From assembly GCA_030761205.1 (NCBI GenBank), contig JAULJL010000035.1, forward strand, positions 10,496,001 to 10,560,000: 64,000 bases of DNA. The letters are read 5' to 3'. Under the pieces are notes generated by a model. That model searched no databases. It saw nothing but the letters and a program-made list of their open reading frames with translations, and had not been told where the DNA came from. Source of the DNA: Fremontodendron californicum. Lineage: Eukaryota > Streptophyta > Magnoliopsida > Malvales > Malvaceae. Numbering within the stretch: the stretch's first letter is position 1; each line of letters begins with the position of its first letter. This document shows, piece by piece, positions 8,662-18,406 of the stretch. The translations under genes were made by a program, and so were the position numbers.

Positions 8662-9309
8662 ATGGAAAGCACTTCGTCCCAGCGCATTAAAAAAATTTGT
8701 GTCTTTGGAGGTGCTTATCCAGGGAAAAATAACATATTCGCTGATGAAGCCATAAGAGTTGGAGTAATACTTGCCCAACAAAAGATCCACTTGATTTATG
8801 GAGGCGGTAGTACGGGTTTAATGGGAGCAGTCGCTACAGCAGCACACGCCGGAGGAAGTCCAGTTCTAGGAATCGTGCCAAAACTATTCACAGATTTTTG
8901 TGGACCTACCGTGGGTAAGGAAATACAAGTCTGGAGTATCCCTGAACGGATAACAATCATGTACCATTCTGCCGATGCATTCATTGCTTTACCAGGAGGT
9001 CTGGGTACATTGGAAGAAATAGCTTGCGTGGCTTCTTGGTCATCTTTGGTCACAAATAAGAAACCCATTGGTTTGCTTAATATTAATGGTTATTTTAGTA
9101 ATTTGCTTTCATATTTAGATAATGCTGTGGATAATGGATTCATGTTTTCAGAGGCAAGGAGAACCATAATTTCTGCTACAACCATTGAAGATTTACTCAA
9201 AAAGCTACAAGCTTATGAGTGTTTATCTGCTACGGTTGTTTCGCAAACGCTCGGAAAAAGAAAAAGAGATATGGACGAGCAAGGAGTGGATTGCACTTTG
9301 TCTTTGTGA
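8662..9309 (+). CDS. LOG-like: LOG-like cytokinin-activating enzyme carried by the nested retrotransposon
   Basis: 215 residues, intact and intronless, same motifs as the outer copy: VFGGAYPGK (14-22), GGGSTGLMG (47-55), Arg96, PGGLGTLEE (111-119). By eye eight bases differ from the outer copy: four synonymous (codons 3, 7, 14, 182) and four changing residues (Asn41 to Lys, Gln43 to His, Leu84 to Val, Tyr187 to Cys). None touches the signature motifs. Expected role is release of free cytokinin from its nucleotide. It lies between the virus-like ORF and the 3' LTR; LTR-driven read-through, splicing to the acceptor at 8639-8640, or a local promoter could express it. The source host gene is not in this window. 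Confidence 0.87.
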   Translation: MESTSSQRIKKICVFGGAYPGKNNIFADEAIRVGVILAQQKIHLIYGGGSTGLMGAVATAAHAGGSPVLGIVPKLFTDFCGPTVGKEIQVWSIPERITIMYHSADAFIALPGGLGTLEEIACVASWSSLVTNKKPIGLLNINGYFSNLLSYLDNAVDNGFMFSEARRTIISATTIEDLLKKLQAYECLSATVVSQTLGKRKRDMDEQGVDCTLSL

Positions 9310-11077
9310 CATTATCTAACATTTTGCTTGTTGTGTCTCAGTTATAATAAGTGGTTAGCAACCTCTGCAGGTAATATCTCCTAAATTCTACCTTTAAAAT
9401 TTGACATTGGGGACAATGTCATATTTTAGTAGGGGGTAAGGGACATATTTTGCTAAAAAAAAAAAAAAAATTGTTGTGTTTTAAGACATTTAGAAGTATT
9501 CATTCTGAACAAGGTTTGAGTAAGGGAGACTTGAGACATACCTTGTCAGTTTGATTTAATCTTCTTCTTAAAAAAAAAAAAAAAAAAAAAAATAGCATGT
9601 TTAGACTTAGTGTGTTTTTTTTAGTTACTTTCAATACAATGATGAGATATGAATTGCATAAGTCTAAAACAGATTTATTAGTGAGAAGATTTTCATGAGA
9701 ATTGAGCTTGATGTCAACCTTTTTATGAGCCAATGTTAATATGATATGTTGATTGAGAAAGAAGCATGTTTAGACTTAATCTGACTTGTATAATCATCTT
9801 TGTGAGTTTTTGAGCCTATAATGATTGATGCATTATACAAATCAATCTAATTTCTTTCTTGAGTGCTCTTATGATTACATGATTCTCTAGAACTTGCTTT
9901 AAACCGTTTGAGACTATATTGATACATGTGACAACATGAATATGATAGAGGCATTAGGATTATAACCAGAGCCAAACAGCCATCCATTATTAATGTTCTA
10001 CGAGAACATCCCCACTAGTGAGCCAATTTGAGCCTACATTAAATATGATGTTTTATTGGTAACCACAACTTACACCTAGCCTAAATATGCTTATATCCTT
10101 ACCCTTGTTCTAAAGATGAATTTTATATTTTGAGACATATTGCAAAAAAAACAAGGGATATTTTTATTTGAAAATTTGGGTTAGAAACAAAAGATAAGTG
10201 TGGGGGAAGAAAAGAAAAAGTCAAGAGAAAAAGAAAGGGATCATTGTCAAATACATTCCCATATTAAAAAAAAAAAAAAAAAAAAATCTTCTCTTGAACT
10301 TCTAGAAAAAGATGTTACAAAGTTGGTTAGAATGATGCAAAGGCTCAACATGAATATTTAGCCTATGTTATTATGTGCTTTATAAGAGTTTTGAGAAGTT
10401 TTATTTGTATGATCTTATTATGTCTCTAAAATCTATGAACTCTTTGGAACCTTTGTGATATCTTTATCCTTTTGTTCTTTAACCACATTATAACCCTTTG
10501 GCCCCATTACAACCTTGAATAAAGACCTCTTGATTTATGAAGTTGTATGATCTAAATAGTGGAGAATAGGTGGACAAGCAAGCATATGGTAGAAGTGTTT
10601 TCATGAGATTGATTGAGTGTAAACACTTTACCACTACTTTAAAGAGTGAAAATCAAGAGAGTATCCCATGTGAGAAGTTGAGATTAAGTTTGAATATACA
10701 CTATTTTGATTGAAATATGTTATGTTATTATTGGCTTAACTCAAACTATTTACATTCAAGCAAGATTTTTTGTGAATTTCTTTAAGCTATTGATTAGTTT
10801 TTAAGACTTGTCCAATGATTATCTCTAATTTATATTGGAAGGATTAGTTATAATTATTATTTTTAGTTTTTCTTATTTCTTCAATGTTTGTGGGTATCGT
10901 CCTAGTAAACCCTCACGAGACTAAACTCGTCCACTAGGGACACCTAGGGGTTTAAAGGCTTGTGTCACATGCTAAGTGCCACCGTGATTTCCTACGAAAA
11001 TGGATTAGATTAGATTTTCTTATTTTATTTTTATTGAGTCGTTGCTAGGGACTAGCAACAATCTAAGTGTGGGGGTG
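9310..11077 (+). other. 3' non-coding region of nested element with polypurine tract
   Basis: No gene. It includes ATTGGGGACAATGTCATATT (~9403-9426), poly-A runs (~9456, ~9570, ~10266), GTGTGGGGGAAG, and a polypurine tract AAGTGTGGGGGTG at 11065-11077 directly before the 3' LTR. It parallels 12583-14562 of the outer element, including the GAACAAGGTYTGAGTAAGGGAGA motif. Confidence 0.8.
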
Positions 11078-12577
11078 TGATAACTCGTATAATTATATAG
11101 TTTTTAGTTATGTTTTATTATTGTTTTGTGTCAAATACGAGTTATTATTGTTTAGTCTAATTGTGTTTATGATCTTTTATATTTTTATGTAATTTGGTGT
11201 TTTTCACAAGTTTCTTTGAGTGATTTCAGATTACTAGAATTAAGGGCAAATCCAGTTCAGTTCCAGTTCCGACACCTTTTGCCATATCAGCTATATCTTG
11301 AGTTTCACTGAAGCAATAAGGCTGAACTTTGTATCCCTGCAAAGCTAAGAGGCATATCTATCTTTTTCATGTTTTACACTTCTTGAAACGGAGTCGTTTT
11401 CCCTAGAGAAATCGACCATCAAGTTGGCTGATGTGCAATGACGTCTGTTCTGCACCGTTTTGGTATTTTGACCATATCTTCCGATCCACGTGCGCAAATG
11501 ATCTGATTCCAACGGCTATGGATCCGTAACTGATAGGGGTATATTTTTCTAGAAGACCATTTTATCAGATCGAGCCTCCAACATTGACAAAATCGACCAT
11601 CAAGCTGGCTGATCAGAATTGTCATACAATATGACGAAAATTGTTAGAAAAATGCACCCACCTATTATACCTACCTTTGAAATTTGTAAAGCTTGTCTCT
11701 TGTCATTTAGCCCTCCAAAATGTGTATAAATAGAGGTCCTTGGATGAGTATTGGGATACATTATACATTGGTAGGATATTAGCCTTTGTAGAAAAATTCT
11801 CTAAGTTTTCTTCTTCTTTCCTTTCTCTAGTTTTCTTTTTTTATTTACTTATGCTTCTTACATTTCTTTTCATTTTATTCATATCTAGTATGTGTTGCTA
11901 ATCATATTGTTGAGGTGATGAGGTGAAGCTCTTGGTAAATGCTAAGGTTAGTCTCTTAAACATGAGCTAAAATGAATCATCATTTATAAACACTAGTATA
12001 GATAATATTTTCTTTTGGTTTAAAATCATACTTGCAAAGTAGAGATCTTGATTCATTATTGACAATGAAAATGGCACAGTAAATGCTTGGTTTCATAACC
12101 TTGATTTGTTGTAGACATATACCTTGGCATAAGGAATGCTTGGACTCTTTTTGTGAGTTTTGAGGACACCAAATGAACATAATATCATATGCTATGGACG
12201 TTGGACAATTTGGACTGAATTGCTAAACCTTCCGGTTGGAACCTCCCTTATGTGTGGATTTCAATTGTGTAATAAAACAAGATTAATCTTAGCATAACAC
12301 CAAGAGTGGATTCTCTAACCTCAACATCTTTTCTTATTGTTTTTTTTATATCTTGTTTAATTGCTTTTATGTTATTTTGTTTATTTTGTTCTCTAATATC
12401 TTGTTTACTTTCTTTGTTATTGATTCCCTAATATCTTGTTTATTTTCTTTTTCTTATATATTTATAAACTTATACTTACTAATACGCTTCCCTGTGGTTC
12501 GACCTCGGACACCCGAGAATTTATTACTTGAACATAACCTGCACTTGGGTTTACAACTCTTAATTGAGTCTCCATCA
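11078..12577 (+). repeat. 3' LTR of nested element (1500 bases)
   Basis: Same length and, where compared, same sequence as 3353-4852. Followed directly by AACCT (12578-12582), the right target duplication. TATA box at 11725-11733. Confidence 0.95.
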
Positions 12578-12582
12578 AACCT
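12578..12582 (+). other. Right target-site duplication (AACCT) of nested element
   Basis: Pairs with 3348-3352. After it the outer element resumes with CTACAGGTAATATCTCC, matching CTGCAGGTAATATCTCC after AACCT in the nested copy near 9364. Confidence 0.93.
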
Positions 12583-14562
12583 CTACAGGTAATATCTCCT
12601 AAATTTTACCTTCTTAAAAAAAAAAAAAAAAAAGTTTGTTGTGTTTTAAGCAATTTAGAAGTATTCATTCTGAACAAGGTCTGAGTAAGGGAGATTTGAG
12701 ACATACCTTGTCAGTTTGATTTCTTCTTTTCAAAAAAAAAAAAAAAAGAGTTTGTTGTGTTTTAAGCAATTTAGAAGTATTCATTCTGAACAAGGTCTGA
12801 GTAAGGGAGACTTGAGACATACCTTGTCAGTTTGATTTTAATCTTTTTACGTTTACTTGTTAATTTTTGTTTAGTATTTTAGGATTATTTAGGTTGCATG
12901 AGTTTGTTTTGTTTTGAGTCTAGTTATTCCTATTCTTATGTTATTAGTTCTTTTCTCTTACACATGATTCTTTCATTTGGGTTAATAGACTTACATTGAG
13001 GACAATGTAAGAATTAAGTGTGGGGGGAATGATTTAGGATTTCTTTTATTTTTGTCTACTATTTTTTTTTATGAGTCTTTATTATTATTATTATTTTTTA
13101 GTGTGTTTTAGTTCATTTTTAATACAATGATGAGATATGAATTGCATAAGTCTAAAACATATTTATTAGTGAGAAGATTTTCATGAGAATTGAGCTTGAT
13201 GTCAACCTTTTTATGGGCCAATGTTAATATGATATGTTGATTGAGAAAGAAGCATGTTTAGACTTAATCTGACTTGTATAATCATTCTTGTGAGTTTTTG
13301 AGCCTAAAATGATTGATGCATTATACAAATCAATCTAATTTCTTTCTTGAGTGCTCTTATGATTACATGATTCTCTAGAACTTGCTTTAAACCGTTTGAG
13401 ACTATATTGATGCATGTGACAACATGAATATGATAGAGGCATTAGGATTTTTAGCCAGGGCCAAACAACCATCCCTTATTGATGTTCCAAGAGAACACAC
13501 CCTTAGTGAACCAATTTGAGCCTACATTGAATAAGCTATCTCTTTGGTAACCATAACTTGTCCCTAACCTAAATATACTTATATCTTTACCTTTGTTCCA
13601 AAGATGAATTAGCATGATTTGAGACAAGTTGCAAAGACAAGGGATATTTTTTGGTTAGAAACAAGAAATAAGTGTGGGGGGAAAAGAAAAGAAAAGTCAA
13701 GAGAAAAAGAAATGGAATACTGGCAAATACATTCCTATATAAAAAAAAAATGAATCATCTCTTGAATTTGTGGAAAAAGAAAAAGATGTTACAAAGTTGT
13801 TTAGAATGAAGAAAAGGCCCAACATGAATATCCGGCCTAGGTGACTATGTACTTGTAAAGAGTTTTGAGAAGTTTCTTTGTATAATCTTTTTATGTCTCT
13901 AAACTTTATGAACTCTTTGGAACCTTTGTGATATCTTTATCCTTTTGTTCTTCAACCACATTACAAACCCCTTGGCCCCATTACAACCTTGATTAAAGAC
14001 CTCTTGATTTATGAAGTTGCATGATCTTTTAGTGGAGAATAGGTGGACAAGCAAGCATATGGTAGAAGTGTTTTCATGAGATTGATTGAGTGTAAACACT
14101 TTACCACTACTTTAAAGAGTGAAAATCAAGAGAGTATCCCATGTGAGAAGTTGAGATTAAATTTGAACATGCACTATTTTGATTGAGATATGTTATGCTA
14201 ATATTGGCTTAACTCAAACAATTTACATTCAAGCATGATTTTTTGTGAAATTTTTTAAGCTATTGATTAGTTTATAAGACTTGTTCAAATATTGTCTCTA
14301 ATTTGTATTGAAAGGATTAGGAGTAAATATTTTTAGTATATGTAGTTTATTTATATTTTAATTTTTCAATGTTTGTGGGTATCGTTCTAGTAAACCCTCA
14401 CGAGACTAAACTCGTCCACTAGGGACACCTAGGGGTTTAAAGGCTTGTGTCACATGCTAAGTGCCACCGTGATTTCCTACGAAAGTGGATTAGATTAGAT
14501 TTTCTTATTTTATTTTTATTGAGTCGTTGCTAGGGACTAGCAACAATCTAAGTGTGGGGGTG
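12583..14562 (+). other. 3' non-coding region of outer element with polypurine tract
   Basis: Homologous to 9361-11077. A ~115-base segment (TTGTTGTGTTTTAAGCAATTTAGAAG... to TCAGTTTGATT) is duplicated in tandem at about 12635-12725 and 12750-12840. The polypurine tract AGTGTGGGGGTG ends at 14562. No gene is seen. Confidence 0.8.
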
Positions 14563-14895
14563 TGATAACTCGTATAATTATATAGTTTTTAGTTATGTTT
14601 TATTATTGTTTTGTGTCAAATACGAGTTATTATTGTTTAGTCTAATTGTGTTTATGATCTTTTATATTTTTATGTAATTTGGTGTTTTTCACAAGTTTCT
14701 TTGAGTGATTTCAGATTACTAGAATTAAGGGCAAATCCAGTTCAGTTCCAGTTCCGACACATTTTGCCATATCAGCTATATCTGGAGTTTCACTGAAGCA
14801 ATAAGGCTGAAATTTGTAGCCGTGCAAAGCTAAGAGGCATATCTATCTTTTTCATGTTTTATACTTCTTGAAACGGAGTCGTTTTCCCTAGTGAA

Positions 14896-15256
14896 ATCGA
14901 CCATCAAGTTGGCTGATGTGCAATGACGTCTGTGCTGACCTGTTTTCGTATTTTGCCCATATCTGCTTATCCACATCAGCAAATGAGCTGATTCCAATGG
15001 CTATGGATCCGTAACTGATACGGGAACCTTTGTCTAGAATACCATATGATCAGATCAGGCCTCTAATATTGACAAAATCGACCATCAAGTTGGCTGATGT
15101 GCAATGACGTCTGTGCTGACATGTTTTCGTATTTTGCCCATATCTGCTTATCCACATCAGAAAATGAGCTGATTCCAACGTCTATGGATCCGTAACTGAT
15201 AGGGGAACCTTTTTCTAGAAGACCATGTGTCAGATCAGGCCTCCAACATTGACGAA
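14896..15256 (+). repeat. Tandem duplication of a 181-base unit in outer LTR
   Basis: Units start at 14896 and 15077 (ATCGACCATCAAGTTGGCTG), with a partial third at 15257. The nested LTR has one unit and a stub (about 3685-3890), so this is an enhancer-like copy-number change within U3. Confidence 0.8.
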
Positions 15257-15389
15257 ATCGACCATCAAGTTGGCTGATCAAAATTGTCATACAATATGAC
15301 GAAAATTGTTAGAAAAATTCACCCACCTATTATACCTACCTTTGAAATTTGTAAAGCTTGTCTCTTATCATTTAGCCTTCCAAAATGTG

Positions 15390-15398
15390 TATAAATAG
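15390..15398 (+). promoter_or_regulatory. TATA box in outer 3' LTR
   Basis: TATAAATAG in the same context (CCAAAATGTG before, AGGNCCTTGGATGA after) as in the nested LTRs. Confidence 0.55.
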
Positions 15399-16253
15399 AG
15401 GGCCTTGGATGATTGTAGAGGATCATATTGTACATTGGTAGGATATTAGCCATTGTAATAAAATTCTCTAAGTTTTCTTCTTCTTTCTTTTCTCTAGTTT
15501 TCTTTTTCTTTATTTTCTTCTTCTTCTTTCTTTCTTTTATTTCCTTCTTAGATTCTATTTAATTTTATGTTTATGTTTACAATGCCTATGCTAGGCTAAA
15601 CTTCTATTTGGTTAAGGGTGATTTCAAAGCCCTAGACATGTTTTATGATTGATTTTCAGATTCTATCTATCATTAATTTTCTATCAAAGTTGCTTATGTT
15701 CTTCTACAAGAATTGTTCATGATGTTGTCTTGATTTGTTTAGGTGTACAACTAGATAGATCTTGATAATTATCTATTGCTAGTTTAGGAGTCTTGATCCG
15801 TGTAATTGTCTTGATTTCCTATTCATAAGTGGCAATTTGTGATTAATGATTATGGTCAAGTTTTCAATAATTGCAAAGTGGAACATAACCTATGTTGAAC
15901 AATCCGAGCTTATGTGTTTGTTGCTTAGATCAACCTATCTTTCTCATCATAAAGCTGCCATTAAATTGAATTTAGAGAGCTTATTCTAGGTTGTTTAATG
16001 GTTAGAGATTAAATAGAGAGCTTGTTCTATTTAACGACAAACTAAGGAAAGATTGGGATAACAGAGCTTGTTGTTATCTACGGTTGTTAACTTTGATAGT
16101 TGGTTGATATTGATAGATCTGAAATTGATTCTTAATGATGTCTAGTGGTGGAGAATGAAACCTTAACCATATTTTTCATATTTGATTCTTCTTACTTACT
16201 TGTTTTCTTACTTTTCTAGTTTGCTTATTTTTAAAAGTATATTTATTTTTATT

Positions 16254-16398
16254 GGCCGGTTATACCGCCTAATTTGTATATTAACTTTGTTTTACTTTTA
16301 TTGGCTGGTTATACCGCCTAATTTAGTATATATATTTTTATTGGCTGGTTATACCGCCTAATTTAGTATATATATTTTTATTGGCTGGTTATACCGCC
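16254..16398 (+). repeat. Four copies of hairpin 16-mer in outer LTR U5
   Basis: GGCYGGTTATACCGCC at 16254-16269 (with a compensating C), 16303-16318, 16343-16358 and 16383-16398. Same motif as in the leader of the nested element. Confidence 0.8.
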
Positions 16399-16615
16399 TT
16401 GCATCTTCTTCTTATTATTTACTTTAGTTTAAATCTGGCTTCAAAAACCCCTTTTCTTTTATTGTTCTTGAATTTAAGTTTTAAACTATTAACTTATAAA
16501 CTAAAATCCAATCCCTGAGGACTCGACCCTTGCTAACTACTATACTTACAATTTATCTTTTTAGTGCAAGGTTAAATAAGATACACTCTTTTGGGTGCAT
16601 CAATAATTATTTAGA

Positions 16616-16930
16616 GTTTATAAATTGGTTTTTTATCCAAATATAGCAAAAAAAAATTATATACCAAAATACCGTTGTTTTCAGATTAATTTTCAAAATT
16701 CGCTTTTTTTTCTAGCTAGGAAATCGCCATCCCCCTTGATGATTTTTCAACGTAAAAATTGTAAAATTTGCCAAAATCACCAAGGGAAATCGCCATGGGG
16801 TGACGATTTCCCTTGGTATATTATTATTATTATTATTATTTTTACTTAAATTAAAAAAATAGATTTGTAAATTTATTTTTAAATTTTGTATTTTAATTTT
16901 AAAAATTGTAAATTAAATAAAAAAATTATC
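16616..16930 (+). repeat. Left terminal inverted repeat of MULE
   Basis: TTTTTTATCCAAATATAG..., TTTTCAGATTAATTTT and GTGACGATTTCCCTTG match the reverse complement of 24295-24614 in the same order, with small indels. It contains a 13-base internal inverted repeat (CCAAGGGAAATCG at 16780-16792 and its complement at 16804-16816). Confidence 0.85.
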
Positions 16931-16934
16931 TAGG

Positions 16935-17440
16935 TTTGTTTATTTATTTATTTAAATATATATTAAACTTTATAATTTTTTAATTTTATGAAAAATAAAA
17001 TTTTATTTCTTATTAAAATTTAAAAAAGAAAATTATATTTCTTATTAAATTTTTATATAAAAAAGTTTATTTCTTATAATTTTTAATTTTTTATAAAAAA
17101 TAAATTTAATTTATTATTAAAATTTTATAAAAAATAAATTTATTTCTTATTAAAATTTAAAAAAGAAAATTATATATTTCTTATTAAATTCTTATATAAA
17201 AATTTTATTTCTTATTTAAATTTTATATAAATAAAAACTTTGATTTCTTATTTAAATTTTATAAAAAAATAAAATTTAATTTATTATTAAAATTTTATAA
17301 AAAATAAAATTTTATTTCTTATTAAAATTTAAAAAAGAAAATTATATTTCTTATTAAATTTTTATATAAAAAATTTTATTTCTTATTTAAATTTTATATA
17401 AATAAAAATTTTGATTTCTTATTTAAATTTTATATGTAAG
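16935..17440. repeat. AT-rich subterminal tandem repeats
   Basis: Repeated TTATTTCTTATTAAAATTTAAAAAAGAAAATTATA-type phrases recur with irregular spacing. Non-coding. Confidence 0.7.
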
Positions 17441-17545
17441 ATCTGTAACAAACAGGTATCAAAAATTTATCTTAGATTGTTTTAATTTTTTTAAAATATA
17501 TATACTTAAATATTTGATTAAATGTTTTTTATTATTTTAATTTTA

Positions 17546-18075
17546 TGCTGTAGAAAATATTGGAATTGGATTTCTTCTGCAATGGATGGGACTAATGATT
17601 TAGGGTTAAGGACAGGTTTCGGCTCTTTTTCAGTCAATCAAATGCTGCAGAAAATATTGGAGTTGGATTCCTTCTGCAATGGATGAGACTAATGATTTAG
17701 GGTTAGGGATAGGTTTCAGCTATTTTCAGTCAATCAAATGCTGCAGAAAATATTGGAATTGGATTCCTTCTGCAATGGATGGGACTAATGATTTAGGGTT
17801 AGGGATAGATTTCAGCTATTTTCCAGTCAATCATATGCTGCAGAAAATATTAGAATTGGATTCCTTCTGCAATGGATGGGACTAATGGTTTAGGGTTAGG
17901 GATAGGTTTCAGCTATTTTCCAGTCAATCAAATGCTGCAGAAAATATTAGAATTGGATTCCTTCTGCAATGGATGGAACTAATGGTTTAGGGTTAGGGAT
18001 GGGTTTCAGCTATTTTTCTGTCAATCAAATGCTGCAGAAAATATTGAAATTGGATTCCTTCTGCAATGGATGGGA
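17546..18075 (+). repeat. 97-base tandem array (about 5.5 copies) with telomere-like words
   Basis: Units start at 17546, 17643, 17739, 17836, 17933 and 18030 (TGCTGCAGAAAATATTGG...). Each full unit contains TTTAGGGTTAGGG, close to the plant telomere repeat TTTAGGG. The array sits just upstream of the MULE transposase, typical of subterminal repeats bound by transposases. The open frames crossing it are by-products of the repeat. Confidence 0.9.
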
Positions 18076-18406
18076 CTATTGGATAGTCCGGTACAAAGGA
18101 TGGGACTTTTCATCAGTTTTTGCATTGAATGAGTTATCAGTTTTTCAGTCAAATAACCCTAACCAGAATATGAGAATCAGATTCCATCCTGTACAAAGGA
18201 TGGGATTTGTCATCTGGTACAACATAATGAACCATTATAAATTCATAATATTGATGAAGGTTTACAATACCCCCTACAGCAGTTATTCAATCAGATTTTT
18301 TCTGAGTGCTAAAACCTCCTCATTCTTACCCTTCTATATTTCTTCTTTCTTTTGTCGAGTGATAATACCTCCATTCTCATCCTTCTTAGTTTCATTACTA
18401 CACAAC

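Larger units (their letters stand above)
3353..12577 (+). mobile_element. Nested, recent, non-autonomous Athila-like Ty3 retrotransposon carrying virus-like and LOG genes
   Basis: Complete element of 9225 bases: 5' LTR 3353-4852, tRNA-Asp-type primer-binding site 4859-4876, gag-protease-integrase C-terminus ORF 5065-7857, virus-like ORF 7850-8386, LOG 8662-9309, long 3' non-coding region, polypurine tract 11065-11077, 3' LTR 11078-12577, target duplication AACCT. Both LTRs are exactly 1500 bases and I saw no difference where I compared them, indicating a very recent insertion. Reverse transcriptase, RNase H and the integrase core are absent, so mobilisation must have depended on another element. 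Its two cargo genes sit where Athila elements carry an env-like gene. Confidence 0.92.
1..16602 (+). mobile_element. Outer Athila-like Ty3 LTR retrotransposon, 5' LTR outside window, interrupted by a nested relative
   Basis: The window opens inside a primer-binding site (bases 1-10 read TTGCCGGGGA, the second half of the tRNA-Asp-type site seen complete at 4859-4876), so the 5' LTR lies just upstream. The 3' LTR is 14563-16602, preceded by a polypurine tract. The internal region carries a gag-like relic, a broken virus-like ORF and an intact LOG ORF. A second element of the same family (3353-12577) interrupts it, with AACCT on both sides. No reverse transcriptase, RNase H or integrase core is visible, so it is non-autonomous. 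The outer 5' target duplication cannot be checked here. Confidence 0.85.
14563..16602 (+). repeat. 3' LTR of outer element (2040 bases), chimeric relative to nested LTR
   Basis: Starts TGATAACTCGTATAATTA like the nested LTR and stays similar through the TATA box (15390-15398) to about 15510, then is unrelated. Its end (ACTCTTTTGGGTGCATCA) is the common U5 end of plant Ty3 elements. It has two copies of a ~181-base unit (14896 and 15077) where the nested LTR has one, and four hairpin 16-mers near its end. Confidence 0.85.

Noticed and set aside
9500..9733. Minus-strand ORF with poly-Phe run
   Set aside because: Arises from a poly-A tract in the element 3' region; no supporting features.
16935..17440. 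CRISPR-like regular repeats
   Set aside because: Plant DNA; the repeats are AT-rich, degenerate and tandem without unique spacers.
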